Shown here in pieces: positions 44,251 through 58,000 of a stretch of DNA of 60,000 nucleotides. The stretch covers positions 48,067,554-48,127,553 of the forward strand of contig OX485803.1 of assembly GCA_950295325.1 (NCBI GenBank), in the 5' to 3' direction. Under the pieces are notes generated by a model, which worked only from the letters and a program-made list of their open reading frames with translations, was not told where the DNA came from and made no database searches. The DNA is from Polytrichum commune. Taxonomy: Eukaryota; Streptophyta; Polytrichopsida; Polytrichales; Polytrichaceae. Both the position numbers and the translations under genes were made by a program. How positions within the stretch are numbered: position 1 is the first letter of the stretch; each line of letters begins with the position of its first letter.

Positions 44251-45860
44251 ATGTGTGTGAGGAAGGATATTATTAAAAGGGGGTAACAATGTGATGGGTG
44301 TAGGTGTGGGGAAGGACACTTGTAGCCGTTAGAGTAATGCGAGTTTTTTTTTTTTTTTTTGGGGGGGGTTGGGATGGCGAAGTGATTGGATAATATGATC
44401 TCACATGAATGTGTGTTGGGGTTGATGGAGATGATGAGTGTAAAATTGATGTGGTTTGGATGGTACTAGTTAAGCACAAGGGTGTGTTTTGTGAGGTGGG
44501 GGAATTGAGGTGAGTTTAGGGGGGCGGGGAGTGTTTTGGATAATGATGTGGAGGAAGCCATGGACTATATGGCCGTATTCATGTGTTAGAGTGCTAGTTT
44601 AGGGTGTAAAATATTAGTCATAGCGAGCGTTAAAAGTGGGGGCATATGATTTACTATTTGGTGAATGGGGCCCAGGTTAAGTTCAATGCCACGTGAAAGG
44701 TATACAAGTGAGGAGGTATTCTATATAGTGATGAATTTTCTTTATCATTTGGCATGTTTGTGATGTAAGTGTTTAGTGGTATAGAATGTTGTCATGTCAA
44801 TATATTGGATATGTGATACATGGGAGAATGGAGTGGAGGTATAGGGAATAAGGTTGGTTAGGCTTGCAATTTGTGTGAGGGGGTGTATGTACATATATGA
44901 TGTGTGAAGAAGTGGGATTTTGTTAATTGAAAACATGGTTTGATATGGAGGGGGGGGGGGTGGGTGGGTAATGTAATGGGTGTAGTATGGGTGGGAGGGC
45001 TATGGTAGTGGTAATTGGTATTGTGCTATTCTTATGGGTGTGAGGGATGAAAAATGCTAGTGGGACGTGATGCGTGGATGGGTTCTGGGAAGGGTTTTGA
45101 GGGGAGTAGTTACCATTTAGTAGTGAGGTGCAAAGTGGGGGTTATGATGTGGGAGTTGATGGATTTGGGGGGAAAGGGGGTATGTGTTGATGTTTTGGGG
45201 AAAGTTGATTTTGGCGGTGTTGTGGCCAACTAGAGTCTTGTCATGTGGACTGTAAATAAGAGGAGTGAAGTGTGAGTGTGACATGGAGTAGAGGAGGGGG
45301 TCATTGCTGGGAGCCCCTAGTTTTGTATCTATGAGTGGATTATGGTGTTGGGAGAGGCTTCTGAATGTTGTGGTGAGGGTGTGGAGTGATAGAATGTATG
45401 GAAATCATGTGCAAATATTGGGTGCAAAGGTAGAGTGTGGTCGCAAGAGTATGGAGTAGTAGGAGGATGAGAACGTGCATTATGTAAAGAGGAGGTGAGA
45501 GACTGATTGTGGAGGAGGTTGTGATCTGGAGATGTCCATTGGATTGCAGGGTGATCAAGGTTAGTGTATCAATTGCTACTGATGCTGGTGAGTGGGGTCT
45601 AGCTATGTTGCTTTGGTTGGACTGTGTGGCAATTTGCACATGCGAGAGAACAAAAAGGCCTAGTGAGAATCATTGAGACAAGCAAATACGAGACAATCAA
45701 GAGGATAAAATTGCGAATTGTATGCTCGTGAGCAATTGCGTTAATAAATATGTAGGAGATAAACAATTGAAGCCAAATTATGTGAGCATACATTGGTGGG
45801 CTAATCATGAGCTGTAAAAGAGTGTTTTTACTTTTGCGTTGGTGGGAAGGAGAATTCATA
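44251..45860 (-). other. probable LINE 5' region, unresolved
   Basis: Strongly strand-asymmetric, G-rich and C-poor on the plus strand, continuing the composition of the adjacent endonuclease remnant. Minus-strand frames are Pro/Ser/Thr/His-rich and short, with no domain that I recognise. It may be a decayed ORF1 or leader. It includes a poly-T/G tract at about 44346-44370. Confidence 0.35.
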
Positions 45861-48678
45861 ACATGTCAAAGAATGCTTGCAAACTTAAAAGCTTTGAACA
45901 CACAAGTTAAGAGTTTAAATTCCCAACATGCCCTCCACAAGATAGCTTAAAATTTTAACTGAAAACTTATGTAGTCATTCCACAAAGAGTTTGTAAAGAT
46001 GAAGTGTAAGTGTTGTAAACCCAATATAAAGTTCAAGTTGTCAAGTTGAAAACTGAAAACCAAATTGGAGTAGGGTGAGAGTCTTTCCACCAATGAGAAG
46101 GCGATTTTACTTAGGATCCCAATGTCTAGTAAATTGGAGTTGAGTGAACAAATGTGAGTAAGAGGCTCTCCGCCAAGGAGAAGGAGATTTTCTTCAATAT
46201 CTCAATGGCTAGTGTAAATGGGAGCCTAAGTTCCATGTGAGGTGCATGAGTTGGGAGTGGATGGGTGGTATGATTGTGATTGAGACCGTGGTTGAAGTGA
46301 TGGTCGAAGATGAACAAAGTCTACAATCTAATGAAGGGGAATCACATCAAAGGGTTAGACAACGACTTGGCACGTACATGTCTCTACAAATCATACGAAC
46401 ATGTAATCAATCACAGATCTCATGCCCATCTTTGTTACATCAACTTTCTCCTTTATAATGGGAGCAATCACGGTCAAGGATACGGAAAAAGTGCTCCGGT
46501 ATATTAAAACCATAAATTTTCTGGTCAAACACTTAAAAGTAGTAGCAAAGTTGTTTAAATTGGATTTTTTCCATGGTGCCCTTTATTGTTGTGTTATGTA
46601 CTCAAATATAAAATATCAAGATGGGATGTTCAAAAATTATCATCGAAAGTACTGATCAAAAGGTAATGGTTGAATTTGGTTTTGGATGTAGATTTTATGA
46701 TCTTAAATATTTTGAAGTTGGATTTTTTTTTCATATTCCTTGAATTCAATATAAACTTGAGGGAAAAAATATAAAAATTTGTAGGAAAACATCAATTTAA
46801 TGTGATTTTAACATGTTTTAAACAAATTTTAGACAATTACATGTCCAACATATCTACGTGCACACTACTTGCACCGTCTTCTAAAATATGTAGAATTTCC
46901 TTGAGATTATTTTGTCAACATAAATTACTTGGCTTTGTAGATCAATGGTTTTTCAAATTCTAGAAAATTCAAATTTAATATATAGTTTTGAATCACTTTC
47001 ACTTAAACCTATGCAGAGTAATGAAGTTGTGTACTTGACCGTGTTGGCGCCCTAACATGAAAACTATCCTTTCCTTATTATGTAAGTTATTGCATTCCCT
47101 TGTTCACATGAGACAATGACGCATATAGTGTGAATGCATTGAGAGTCACTTATAAACAAGTGGCTCTATCATTTAATAACCGCAACCTTGGCATGCATGG
47201 CAAATGTGACAATGTTGTCACAATTACTCACCTTTATTGGCACAAAGGAATTTCTTACACAATTCACATTATATACTCATGATGGTGTTTGACTCGTGAC
47301 AAAACTATCACATTTAGGTGGCAAACCAAATACCAGGTTGGCATCCTTGTTGTTGTTTGGTATATGTTATTGTTGTAGAGCCTACCCTTGAAAGCAAGTA
47401 GTAGCATGCATGCAAATGAAGCTCTTCATTCATGTTTGCTCTAGTAGAGTTATCCATAAAGTCCTTCAAAGAGAGACAAAATCGTGGGTTTGATGCTTCT
47501 TTGAGAAAACTTTCTATTAAGAGCTTGCGAGCTCATCATGTTTCATAACCTATTTTGAAAGTTGGGTACAAATTTTGGGACCTCCTCATTCCACCTCTTA
47601 AAACTTTGAGAGGATTTTAGGGTCTTTAAAGGTGCATGGGATCCGCTGTGTTAAATCCCGTATTGGTCTATGCAAGGCTAGCTTGGCCCACCCATCCTAG
47701 TAGGACAAGCTACAAAGGTAGTTTTTAATAGCCGGACACCACTCCTTGTGGATGATAATTTAAGCACCCTGGGTGACTTTGTGTTAATTCTCATAAACTC
47801 ACAATTTGGGCCTAAACCCATGCTTCAATCCACTTCACTTTACAAATAACTCTATTGGGAGCCAATGTTTATATCTATCTATCTACATTGTTTATGGTAT
47901 TTAGCATCACTCGCGTCATAGTGCCAGTTATCGTATTTTGATGTAGTTGCTAGGTTACACTAATGATCAACAACTTCAGCATTAGCAAATCCGTATGACA
48001 CTTAGTGTTCGAGTGTGCTTATTAATATCTTGACATGAGCCTAAGGGATGGACTTCTCATTGGAAACCTAACTAATGTGCGTGGATGACTATGAGATAAT
48101 AGCCCCTATAGAGAAATACAAGTATATACATACTAATAGTAGGCTAGAAAATGAACTCAAGTATTTATACTAAACTTTTCAATTTAATGTTATAAATTCC
48201 TCCACTACATAGACAAAATATGAAAATCATGATATAAAAATGTAATTTTGACATATATAAGCCACTTTCACTTTCCAATGAGAAAGTCATTGAACATGTT
48301 TTCATCCATAGGATATAACTCATAATAATGTGACCCTAAACACACCTCATTAAGATGAAACTAAAATGAAACTAGCACAATTATTACCATTTTGTCCTCT
48401 CAACCTTAGGGCCCCTTTTTAATTTTTTTTTAATTTGTTTATTTTTTCATATCTACTTGAACTTCAAAATTCTTTATAGCCTTTTTGAATGCACACATTA
48501 GAGGAAAAATTACCTCTCCCAAATGTACATTGTGTATGCTAATGCATCAAATAATACCCCTTTATAAACTCATATTACTTTATACATGGTATGAAAAATC
48601 CACCCCCATACGGCATGGTATGTTCAACAATGTTATGAGGTTTATGCCTATGTTATAGAATGGTCTACAAGTTGACTA
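45861..48678. other. intergenic, no gene seen
   Basis: AT-rich. A short imperfect direct repeat lies at 46075-46215 (GTGAGAGTCTTTCCACCAATGAGAAGG and GTAAGAGGCTCTCCGCCAAGGAGAAGG). I see no conserved protein frame, RNA gene or clear element ends. Confidence 0.4.
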
Positions 48679-51085
48679 AGGTAGACGACCTGTTTCCGAC
48701 CACCTTAAGCAATTCAGCATACTTCCGGTGGAGTAATGAATAGGCAAAAAAAATTGCAGTGTAGGGAAATAGAATTGAGGAAGGTCACATATTTTTGAAC
48801 AATTTTTGGGGCAATATTTAATTTACTATGAATTTCCGGAGTGAAGATTCTCTCCAACCCGTTCTCGCAGTATAGGCTGGCCTATTTCCAAGAACTGAAA
48901 AACTACATTCCGATACTGGTGCTACTTCATATCAAGAACACATGATAACCATAAACATGAAGTCTTGCTATTGGAACTAAACACCATGCGAACTTTATAC
49001 TGCGCTAGTAAAAACTACATTACTGTGAACCAATCAGCCTGGTTCCGGGAGCTTGAAACCCGGAGGTCGTCATGAGCATTACCTATTCCCGGCCAGCCAG
49101 CTCCCCAATCCCGCCCACCCGTGCACCCTGACCAAGCCCGCCTGGAGAACCTTTTCTGCATGCTTCCCGCCCAACGGCTACGGCTAGTCGGCAACATCTG
49201 TTTTGTGACTTAACTTACTGTTCTCTGCGAGGAGGGAGCGGCCATGGCTGAGGATGCAAGCTTGCATCTGGACAAGGGAGGGTGAATTGAGGCATGGCAC
49301 TCAAGTGGGGAAGCATGGCTGATAGTTGAGACGACAACGTAGATTGCAGAGGTGCGACAAACTGATGGAACGGGTGATTGAAGACGAACTGACCATGGGA
49401 GGGAGATGCATACGTTGCGGGGTGCTCGTTGAAGAACGAGAACTCCCCTTGCTGCGCCTGCATGTCGACGTTGGGGCTGTTCACTTCCTCTCTGCGGCCA
49501 CCTCGCGCAGGGTGACTCTCAGTTTGTCGGGCCTCTGCGCTCTCCGCTGCCGTGGAAACTTGGTCACGCCGCGACTCCCTCCTTCTAGGCACCCTGGCCG
49601 CCTTCAACGCGCGTTCACGGGCGAGCAGCGCTGCGCGCTCCGCGCTCCGCTTTCAACCGCGCGGCCTCCTCCCGTTCGAGCGCCTTCGCACGCGCAGCCT
49701 CCTCACGCTCCTGCACTTTCCTTGCCCGAGCTTCGGCCAACTCAATTGCGCGGGCTTCCCTTTGTCGCCGTTCTTCTTCGCGTTCCAAGAGTTTCCTCCG
49801 TTTCGTTTCTTCCCTCTCATTTTTGTTTCTTTCCTTTGCTCTGGCCGCTTCTTCCTTTTTCTCTTGCAATTGCTCAACTGCGCTCACGTAAATGTTTGAT
49901 GTGAGCATGACGGACTTTGTGAAATCCACGACTGGGTCGATGAATCGTCGTCGTGGGGCTCTTGCTGTGATCGTAGGCAGCGTTAAAAAACGCGTGATGG
50001 ACTCCGGGGTGCTTACAGTGGGATCGAGCCCTACTACCTCCCCGGCGATGGCGGGATCAGATGTGTCGGCATCGACAAAAAAATGTGATACGCTCACGTC
50101 GGGAACCCGGTCTAGCTCGGCTGCGATGTCCACTCCTCCGGAACTAGGTAACACCTCTGATCCAGACCCGCCGGAGTCTGCTTGGTCGACGTCTTGCTGG
50201 TTGTGTCCCTGGTCGTCATGCTCGTCATTTCGTTGGTCGTGTCCCTGCTCGTCTTGCTCGTCAATTTGATGTTCGTAGGCTGCACTGGGCCCGAGATGGC
50301 TAGACATGGCGTTACTGTTAAAGGGCAAAATGCCGCAAGAACTGAAACCTTTTTTGATGTTGTGGGGAGTTAATGCCCTCTTCAACGCCAATGATACCCA
50401 ATGCGCAAGCGTCTGTTTTGTAGCAGGTTGGTTGAGGTTGCGAGAAGTCCAGAAATCTCTGTACTCCTTGAAGAATGTCTTGAAAGGCTTAAATACGCTC
50501 ACGTCTAGTGGCTGCATTGCGTGAGATGTATGGCTTGGTAGAGTTAAGAGGTCAAGTCCGGCGTTGCGTGCTTCATGAACCACCTCCAAACTAATATGAC
50601 TTGCGTGACCATCGAGTATGAGTAAGTGTCTCTGATAAGTAGAAATGCCACCCATCTGTTGCACACTTTCTATAAAGTGGGAAATCCAAGCACTAAAGAG
50701 GTAGCTAGTCATCCAAGCTCTCGGTTGCATGGACATAGTAGCTCCTGGTTCACAATGTTCTATGTAATTTTGACGAAAACGCATGCCTTTGAACACATAA
50801 AATGATGGTATCGCTAATCCAGCTGCGTTCATGCAGACAAGAACCGAGAGCCATTCTCTCTGATTGGGAACAATCGAGTGCACATTCCAGATCATGCACA
50901 TTAGATGGTTTCCATTCTCGGCGCCAACCATTTCACATTAACAAGAAACCAACACCCTGTCACCCCGGAAACATGTTTCCGTCACTGTTCACGAATGAAT
51001 TCGAAAATAATGCGAGCCTATGGTCGGAAATAGGTTGGCCTATACTGCGTGATTGGGGGCCTGATCAGAAACAGGTCGTCTACCT
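48679..51085. mobile_element. Tigger-like (pogo superfamily) element, deletion derivative
   Basis: The ends are AGGTAGACGACCTGTTTC and its complement (51068-51085), flanked by TA (48677-48678 and 51086-51087). It is 2,407 bp and carries a minus-strand transposase frame that lacks its N-terminal half. Its ends match the MITE at 2561-3011. It lies just downstream of hydrolase paralogue B. Confidence 0.85.
49215..50931 (-). pseudogene. Tigger-like DDE transposase, N-terminally truncated
   Basis: The C-terminal two thirds of a DDE_1-type transposase. Visible blocks are LVCMNAAGLAIPSFYVFKG, the second catalytic Asp in LLILDGHASH, and LPSHTSHAMQPLDVSVFKPFK with the third (QPLD). The CENP-B-type DNA-binding domain and the first catalytic Asp are missing. 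Then come a Gln/Asp/His-rich linker and a long Glu/Arg/Lys coiled-coil-like tail (about 49650-49870). The frame stops at 49615. A second frame (49607-49215, ...VPLQSTLSSQLSAMLPHL...) continues the protein after a single shift, so the original C-terminus was longer. GC content is well above the neighbours. Confidence 0.8.
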
Positions 51086-51087
51086 TA

Positions 51088-52012
51088 AAGTGCATACAAA
51101 TGACACTTGTCATTAGTATGCTCAATTATATCTTCCTCTTGCATACTAAAATGTAAATACATGACACTTGCTATCAGTATGCTTAATAATATCTTCACCT
51201 TGCATACTAAGGTGCAAAACTGTCATCTCAACTATGCCAATGTGCTATGTTAAATGTCATAATGTAAACACTTTTTCACTTGAAAAGTTACTTATGTTGA
51301 CAAATGGTACCATATTGGCAAATAGTAGTCGTAACACCTCTAGGCATCTAGTTTAGGCCCTTCGCAAACAATGTATGTGACACTAGATACCATACCCGGT
51401 GTAGTCCCTTCATCCTTGAATTCACTTTATATACATATTTTGATCTTTACTTCACATCATTGACTACTTATATTATACAAGGTATTGAGGCCTTAAAGTA
51501 ACACCCTCCTTTTGGAGGCACCTATTCTTCATCTTTAAGCCGTCAACAACAAGTGAGTGAGATTACTAAGATCACTGTGAACAATGATTCAGACCTAATT
51601 TCATCATTAAGTTACAATTTAGCCTTATGACCCAGCTGACCTCTTAACCCAACTCAAAAACTTTGATTAGGTGGGGGCCAATAGCCAATGGCAGTGTCAT
51701 CTTGATCGGTGGTAGCACTGCCGTTATGGCATTTGGAACCTGCACAACAAGCTAGTAATGTGAGAAAGTCTGGAGATCTAGACAGCTAACACATGTGAAA
51801 CTGAATAAGTTAAGGTATGCTTGCCTAAATCCGACATAGCAATAATCTGGAAATCAAGATTTGAGTAGTATGTGGTTTGGTGTCGATCTAAGAACAGACA
51901 GCAAAATGACATGTGATTGAAAGAGATTGAACTACGTGCTCAAAATATGCTAACCATTCTAGATTCACTTGTCAACATAACCGAATAACACACGTCTACC
52001 TTATGGTGAGAA
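51088..52012. other. spacer downstream of paralogue B
   Basis: No gene. Two imperfect 65-70 bp tandem units at 51100-51220 (GACACTTGTCATTAGTATGCTCAAT...). A partial dispersed repeat at 51870-51970 (GATTGAACTACGTGCTCAAAATATGC). Confidence 0.5.
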
Positions 52013-55000
52013 TTAACTTAGTTGGTCCAAACCTGGTCTCAGGAATTTGTCAAACCAACACAAAGCCTCCTCACCCATTGCCTCCGTGACACTATGCCCG
52101 AGGCCTTCTTCCACAATAAACTGTGCACACCAATTGCAAACATCAGGTGGAGCTTCAGTCAGCTTTAAAAAGTCGAACTTACGGTCTCTTAGGTTACATG
52201 GGAGTTTGCAATGCAATTAAGAACTAAAATTCTGTTGGGTATAGAATGTGAATATACTAAACATAGATGTGAATTAGCTCTTATCCAACTACAATGTCAA
52301 CAAAGACAAAAAAATCGAGATACCTTGAAGTGTTGGGGAACGCCAGCTTCGTTGTACCTTTCCGCAGTATTTCTCACCACCTGCTCCAACCCCTCAACTG
52401 GGCATCGTGGGTCTAGCTTTCCTGTAATGGTCCAAATATTTTTGATGAGTGAACATTATACTCGTATTGCCACATTACCAAATGGAAATATTATGTTCTG
52501 AAAAAGCAAAGGAATAAGATTACCTTCTAACTACACAGGAAGACTCATGCGTCATGGAGTCATTGCCCAATCATGTCTTTTCCTTCAATGTGTGCCTCTC
52601 AAACTTGTGTCCGGTTGAGGTTCTCTAATCCGACAAAGCATGATGATATTTCCTTAAAGTTTTTCCACATATGAATCCTATATTGGTGGAGGCTTCTTGA
52701 ATCCCATGGGGAAACTACACTCCAGCACGAATAAAGATGAAATGGAGTGCCCTCAACGGTATTAGTGCACCGAGTTTTGAAAATAAATTTTGCACTACTT
52801 TGTCCATCTAATTAAGCCTTGGTAAGATAGAACTAACCATTGTGAATAAGCAGGGGCCGGGGTGCGATTGCTGGAATTGTGTGAGGGGAGTCAAGAAAGT
52901 CAATAATCCCGGGTGCTAGTCTTTGCCATACCTTCATTAACAAAGTGAATGATGTGAAGTGAGTATACTGCGAGAATTCAAGTGACCAAACACCCATCCC
53001 TGCTATATGTGGCAATCACTCAAAAACTTGACACAGCTTCTACTCCCAAGTATCTAAGATTGTTGCCATACACTGACAGCATAGGAATGCACTTACTGCT
53101 GTGACGGTCTCTGAATCCACATTTGACTGTCCTAAGTCCTCAGCCGCAGCTGTCATCATCAAAGGCCCATCATCACCCAACTCAAAATCGAGACAGATGT
53201 CAATCTAAAACTATCATCAGGAAATTGTTGTAGGTGGGCCTAATTTGGTTACTTTTCTTCATCGAACAGCTAGAATTGAGTGGTGTGTGCTTAGGTGTGT
53301 TCTAAGAACACACACCAAAAAATCATGTGTGCAAAAGAGATTGGATGACGTGCTCAAATTTGTGAACTATTCTGGGTTCAATAAGTCTACATATTTGGAT
53401 TGACCTATATGATTGTTTAGAAGAGAATCTTTACTTTGATAATGGACTATATATTCATATGGGCTCTGAGAATCTTCAAAAAGTGGCTTCAGTCTCCATT
53501 TGGATTTGCTAGTCACCTCACATGAATCATGTGTTTAATATCTTAAAGTAATTGGTCTAAACGGAAACAAGTAACAATTTATGGCCCATATGTAAATGGA
53601 GAAAACCTTATCTGCATCCATACAGGGATCTCGGTGCACCTATGTATCATCACCATCCAGTTTCTGGGCAACTTAGAAATGCATTGTCATCTGAAAAATC
53701 TGAGACCTTCCTTCTCAACTTGGTTGCAACAAAACCTGGAGGAAAATTTCACTGACCTTCAAATGGTTGTGGAATGCTAGCCACTCGTGCATGCCATTGA
53801 TCATGCGCAACTGCCCAGCCAAATGACTGCATTTCCAGACGTGCAACAATGCATTGATTATTTGACATTGGCCAGCTCAAAAAAAAGCAACACCAAGCTG
53901 CAATGCCAGATTAAAAGTATGCAGAACTCTCAAAGAGCTCCAAAAAACCCCAGCTCTGCCACAATTTAGGATCACAATTTCAGGTGAATGTCAGATGTCC
54001 ACCTGCACACCAATCAGAGACACCGCTACAGCGATTCGTGGATCTGCAGCTGCTGCGAACCATGTGTGCATTCCTGTGATCAATTTTCACAGCCTTTAGG
54101 AACATAAGGTATGCAGGTGTTATTCAGTTTTTTTTTTTTAATCGGACCCTATATTTGATTGGTGTGTGCTTTGGTGAGGATCAAGGAACAAACACCATAA
54201 AGACACATGTTTAAAAGAGATTGGACTACGTCTTCAAATATTCGCTTCTCCACACTCAAAAGTGGAGAGGACCTATGTGTTCAGTTGAGGAATCAACAAC
54301 TATGGCTTTTTTATAACCATAATCAAATCAGGGGAGGTCCAATTTAATTTTTTTATTAATGTTGATGCATCACCATACATTTGCTAATACATCGCAAGTT
54401 TCAGTGTTTAAATCTAATTGGCAGAAGTTGGAGAAGATGAAAAATGAACCGAATAACCTTACATAGTTGACTTATTAAGTACACAAGGAAGGCATTTGTG
54501 ACAAAAGAAACCAGGGTGGGTCAGTCCCTTTCTAAACATATGAACCACCTGAGATAAAGGGTCATTTCAGGGGGACAATGAAGTGATAAGCATATTCATG
54601 GGATACCCTGCATAATTTAAGTGAATAGTCTTGAATTATATTTAGTATAATCTCAGACTGAAGTTCCAATGCCTTAATTTTTACTTTCATAATTTTGACT
54701 TTAAGACATTAAATACAGAACTATCTTTTATCACACCTAAAATTCTAGTGAGGAGGTGACATGGAAACGTTTGCATTTTGTAGAGGAAAAGCTCCCATGG
54801 GCCAGCATACCTCCAAGTGAGATTCCCATCATCCCAATACGTGAAGGATCAATATCAGGTCTGCCTGTGAGATAATCCATAAGTTTAATGAGGTCCCAGA
54901 CCTGACCAATTGCAATCGCAACCAATTCAGCACATATTAGGGTTGACACTTTTTTCATGCAGCCTTCACTCCCTTATCTAAGATTGGCAACATATGAACT

Positions 55001-58000
55001 CACCACATCTAGTTGATTACAAAGTGGAAGGTTGTGAAAACATCAAATTTGATTGTAAAAAAACAATCCATGAATTGTTTCTAAAAGCTTTTCCAAACGT
55101 CATTACCGTGTCAAACAAAAAAGGCATTTCTTCTCCAGTCTTCCATGCAGCAACTAGAGCCTGTCAAAATACTCAATAAATCAAGGTATTAACACACAGC
55201 ATGTGAAATACTCCTTTAATCACTTTGAAACTCAGGCTTCCTTGACCTACCATCCTGATTCCCGTCCTCTTTTTTTTTTAATGTAAGTAGGTTCTGCTCA
55301 ACAAGATGATTAGCTGAACTGAATACCAGCCTTGAAAACAAGCGGGAAGCATTATTGAACGTACGTTAGCATAAGCATGAGGAGTATGTCCCCTATCTCC
55401 ATGGTTTCGGGCATCCACACCCACAGCAATATATCCCAGAGAAGCATAAGCCTGCAGAATCATCATACGTGCAAATCGAAGTTCGTAAATCTTGATGACT
55501 CAGAAAAACTGACAGGACCAAAGAATGAATGCACCCAGCTTGCAAGCACCTGATTTTCTCTGTGAATTGTGCCTCAAGGGCCATTTACATGCAGTTGTGG
55601 TTTGAACCTGCCTTTAATCACAACTACATTTTTTTTTTTGCGTTTCCACACATCCCTCGTATTTGGTGCAATCCGTGGAGTGGAGTCAAACAATCTATAA
55701 TTTCTAGTATAACTCTTAGGGTCATTGCCTCCTACAATTCCGCTCCCATGCCTTTGGCCTTGGAGTATACTCCCATGCCATATACCAACCACACACAACA
55801 GAACTAGAGAATTTAAACTACAACCATCTCAACCACCTTCAAATAGACTTTGTACTGTATTTCGATGGCTGACATGTAATTAGTTGTAGTTGTAGTTGTC
55901 ATCGATGATTCCTATCCCTCAAAATTAGCACCAAAGAAAGCAAGATACAAACATCAACCATCGTAGTTGTAGTTGTGTGTAAATAGACCTTCAGCCTAAG
56001 ATACCTAACCCCTAAATGCTGTTAGCAGTTTCATACTGACTGTTTATATTGGGTATATTAAAGTCTTCATGAAGTTCTTTCCAAGTGATTTTCTGTGGGT
56101 GTCAAAAAGTGTAACCTTCCAAGACACAAGCTATCATTTATCTACTAACAAGTCACATCAAACGTATATTTACATTGTACAATACCAAAATAGCGTATGA
56201 ATGAGAGGCCTAAATGTGCGGAAACGTGACATCCTATCTTAGGCAAACAGTTTCTTAGCTGCCAAATGTGGATGACCTATCCAGATCCTCCTAGCAATCC
56301 AGTCATCAAGAAATCATTACTTGATATTACCTAATCACCCATCCTGTGAAGAAAGACTTTGCAAACCTTCATAAAGGGCCGCATGGTTTCCTTGCTGTTC
56401 CCTGTACTGTGCAGACATATGATGGCTGGTCTTTGAATTTGCTTCTTTAAAGGATGCTGCATTCTTTGCTGTATTATAAGAAAGGGCACTTTCCCCTGCT
56501 CCCCTTCCTGTATGATCAAGTTGCAATGATGAGTTTTTGATAAGATAAGTGGGCGTAAAACAGACACTATTAGCTCTACACCCACTTCTCTTGTGATATT
56601 AAACACATGATTGGGATGAGATGATTAACATATCCAAATCAAGGCCGTATCTATTTTCCTCATAAAGTTTTGCAGGTCATTTGCATATGTTATTCAGTAT
56701 CAAAGTAAGATTCTCTTTCTTATTTGATAGTCACATAGGACCCCCAATTACATGGACTATTGAGCCTTAGTATGGTAGAAATGTTTTTGCACGTAGTCCA
56801 AACTTTTTCAAAAGCATGTCTTTTGAGGTCTCCGTTCTTAGATCCACACCGAACTACACACCACTCAAATATAGCTGTCGAGTTAAAATAAGTAACTTGA
56901 ATGACAACCATGTGGGATGTGTGCAACAGTATCTGGTTGGTTTAAATTTCAGTTTCACGGCAAAATGACTACCTTAGAGGGCTCTCTATTCAGACAAAAA
57001 GAATTTCCTTAAAATTTTCCACGCGTCATGATCACATTGGCTAAGGCTCACTTATATCCCACGTGGAAACTACATTTAAGCTAGTAAAGATGAAATAGAG
57101 TGCCTTGTACATTAATTTCTGACATAACAAGACCATGTGCAATGTTGCAACATATGTTTCTTTATCCAACAAATCTATTATGCTCCTTGAACTATAAACC
57201 CAACAGCACACAGGATTCTTTTTTATGCATAAATATTTCACTCCAGTGGTTTACCTCAACTCTTAAAACAAGATCCTCCTCTTCAAACTCTTTCTCATCA
57301 TGTTGATCGCCATCTGCCTTTGGGCACAATGATAAAACCTGTCAAGGGTTAACATAAGACACACAATCGTCAACAATGCCATTATCCCATGTTTCATCAG
57401 ATTGCAATCGAATAGCTAAGCTGACGTGACGCAACTAAATCTCGCATACACATAATTTTTTGAATGGAGTCTTTGAAGAGAAGATGTTTCACCTGCGGGT
57501 TCACAAAAGATGATTCTTGCTGATAGTAGGGCTGGTTGTGGTGCTTCCCAAGTGAAATCTCAGGTGGATTTACTAAACATACACGCGAGACAAGTACAAA
57601 GTATCAGAAAAAAGGGTCCCAGCACTGCCATTTCCCAGCATTGTGCAACCAAACTCAATCCACAACAACAACCCATCCATCGCCATGCTTAACTTCTTTG
57701 ATAGATCTAGTATCGATAACTACAGACAGAGAGACAAATTATGATAGCTACCTACTTAACATAAAACAGCCTTCATCAAGATTCTAAAAAACAGAATGCA
57801 CATCATTTACACACAGATTCTTACAAGTCAACAACCCATCCATCCCAATGCATCATAACACTCTCCATGAACTCCACGTCCATAACTACAGGAGGGACCC
57901 ACAATATGATACATAACCAATTTAACATCAAAACAGTCTTCATCAAGAAAATTGATAATTCAGTCAAGAATGCGCAACTCGGATTTTGGCAGAGCATTTT

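Noticed and set aside
53149-53204. Earlier acceptor for exon 10 of paralogue B at 53204
   Set aside because: It would give an in-frame stop after exon 9; the acceptor at 53149 keeps phase and matches the family (EAAAEDLGQSNVDSETVTAVWQRLAPG region).
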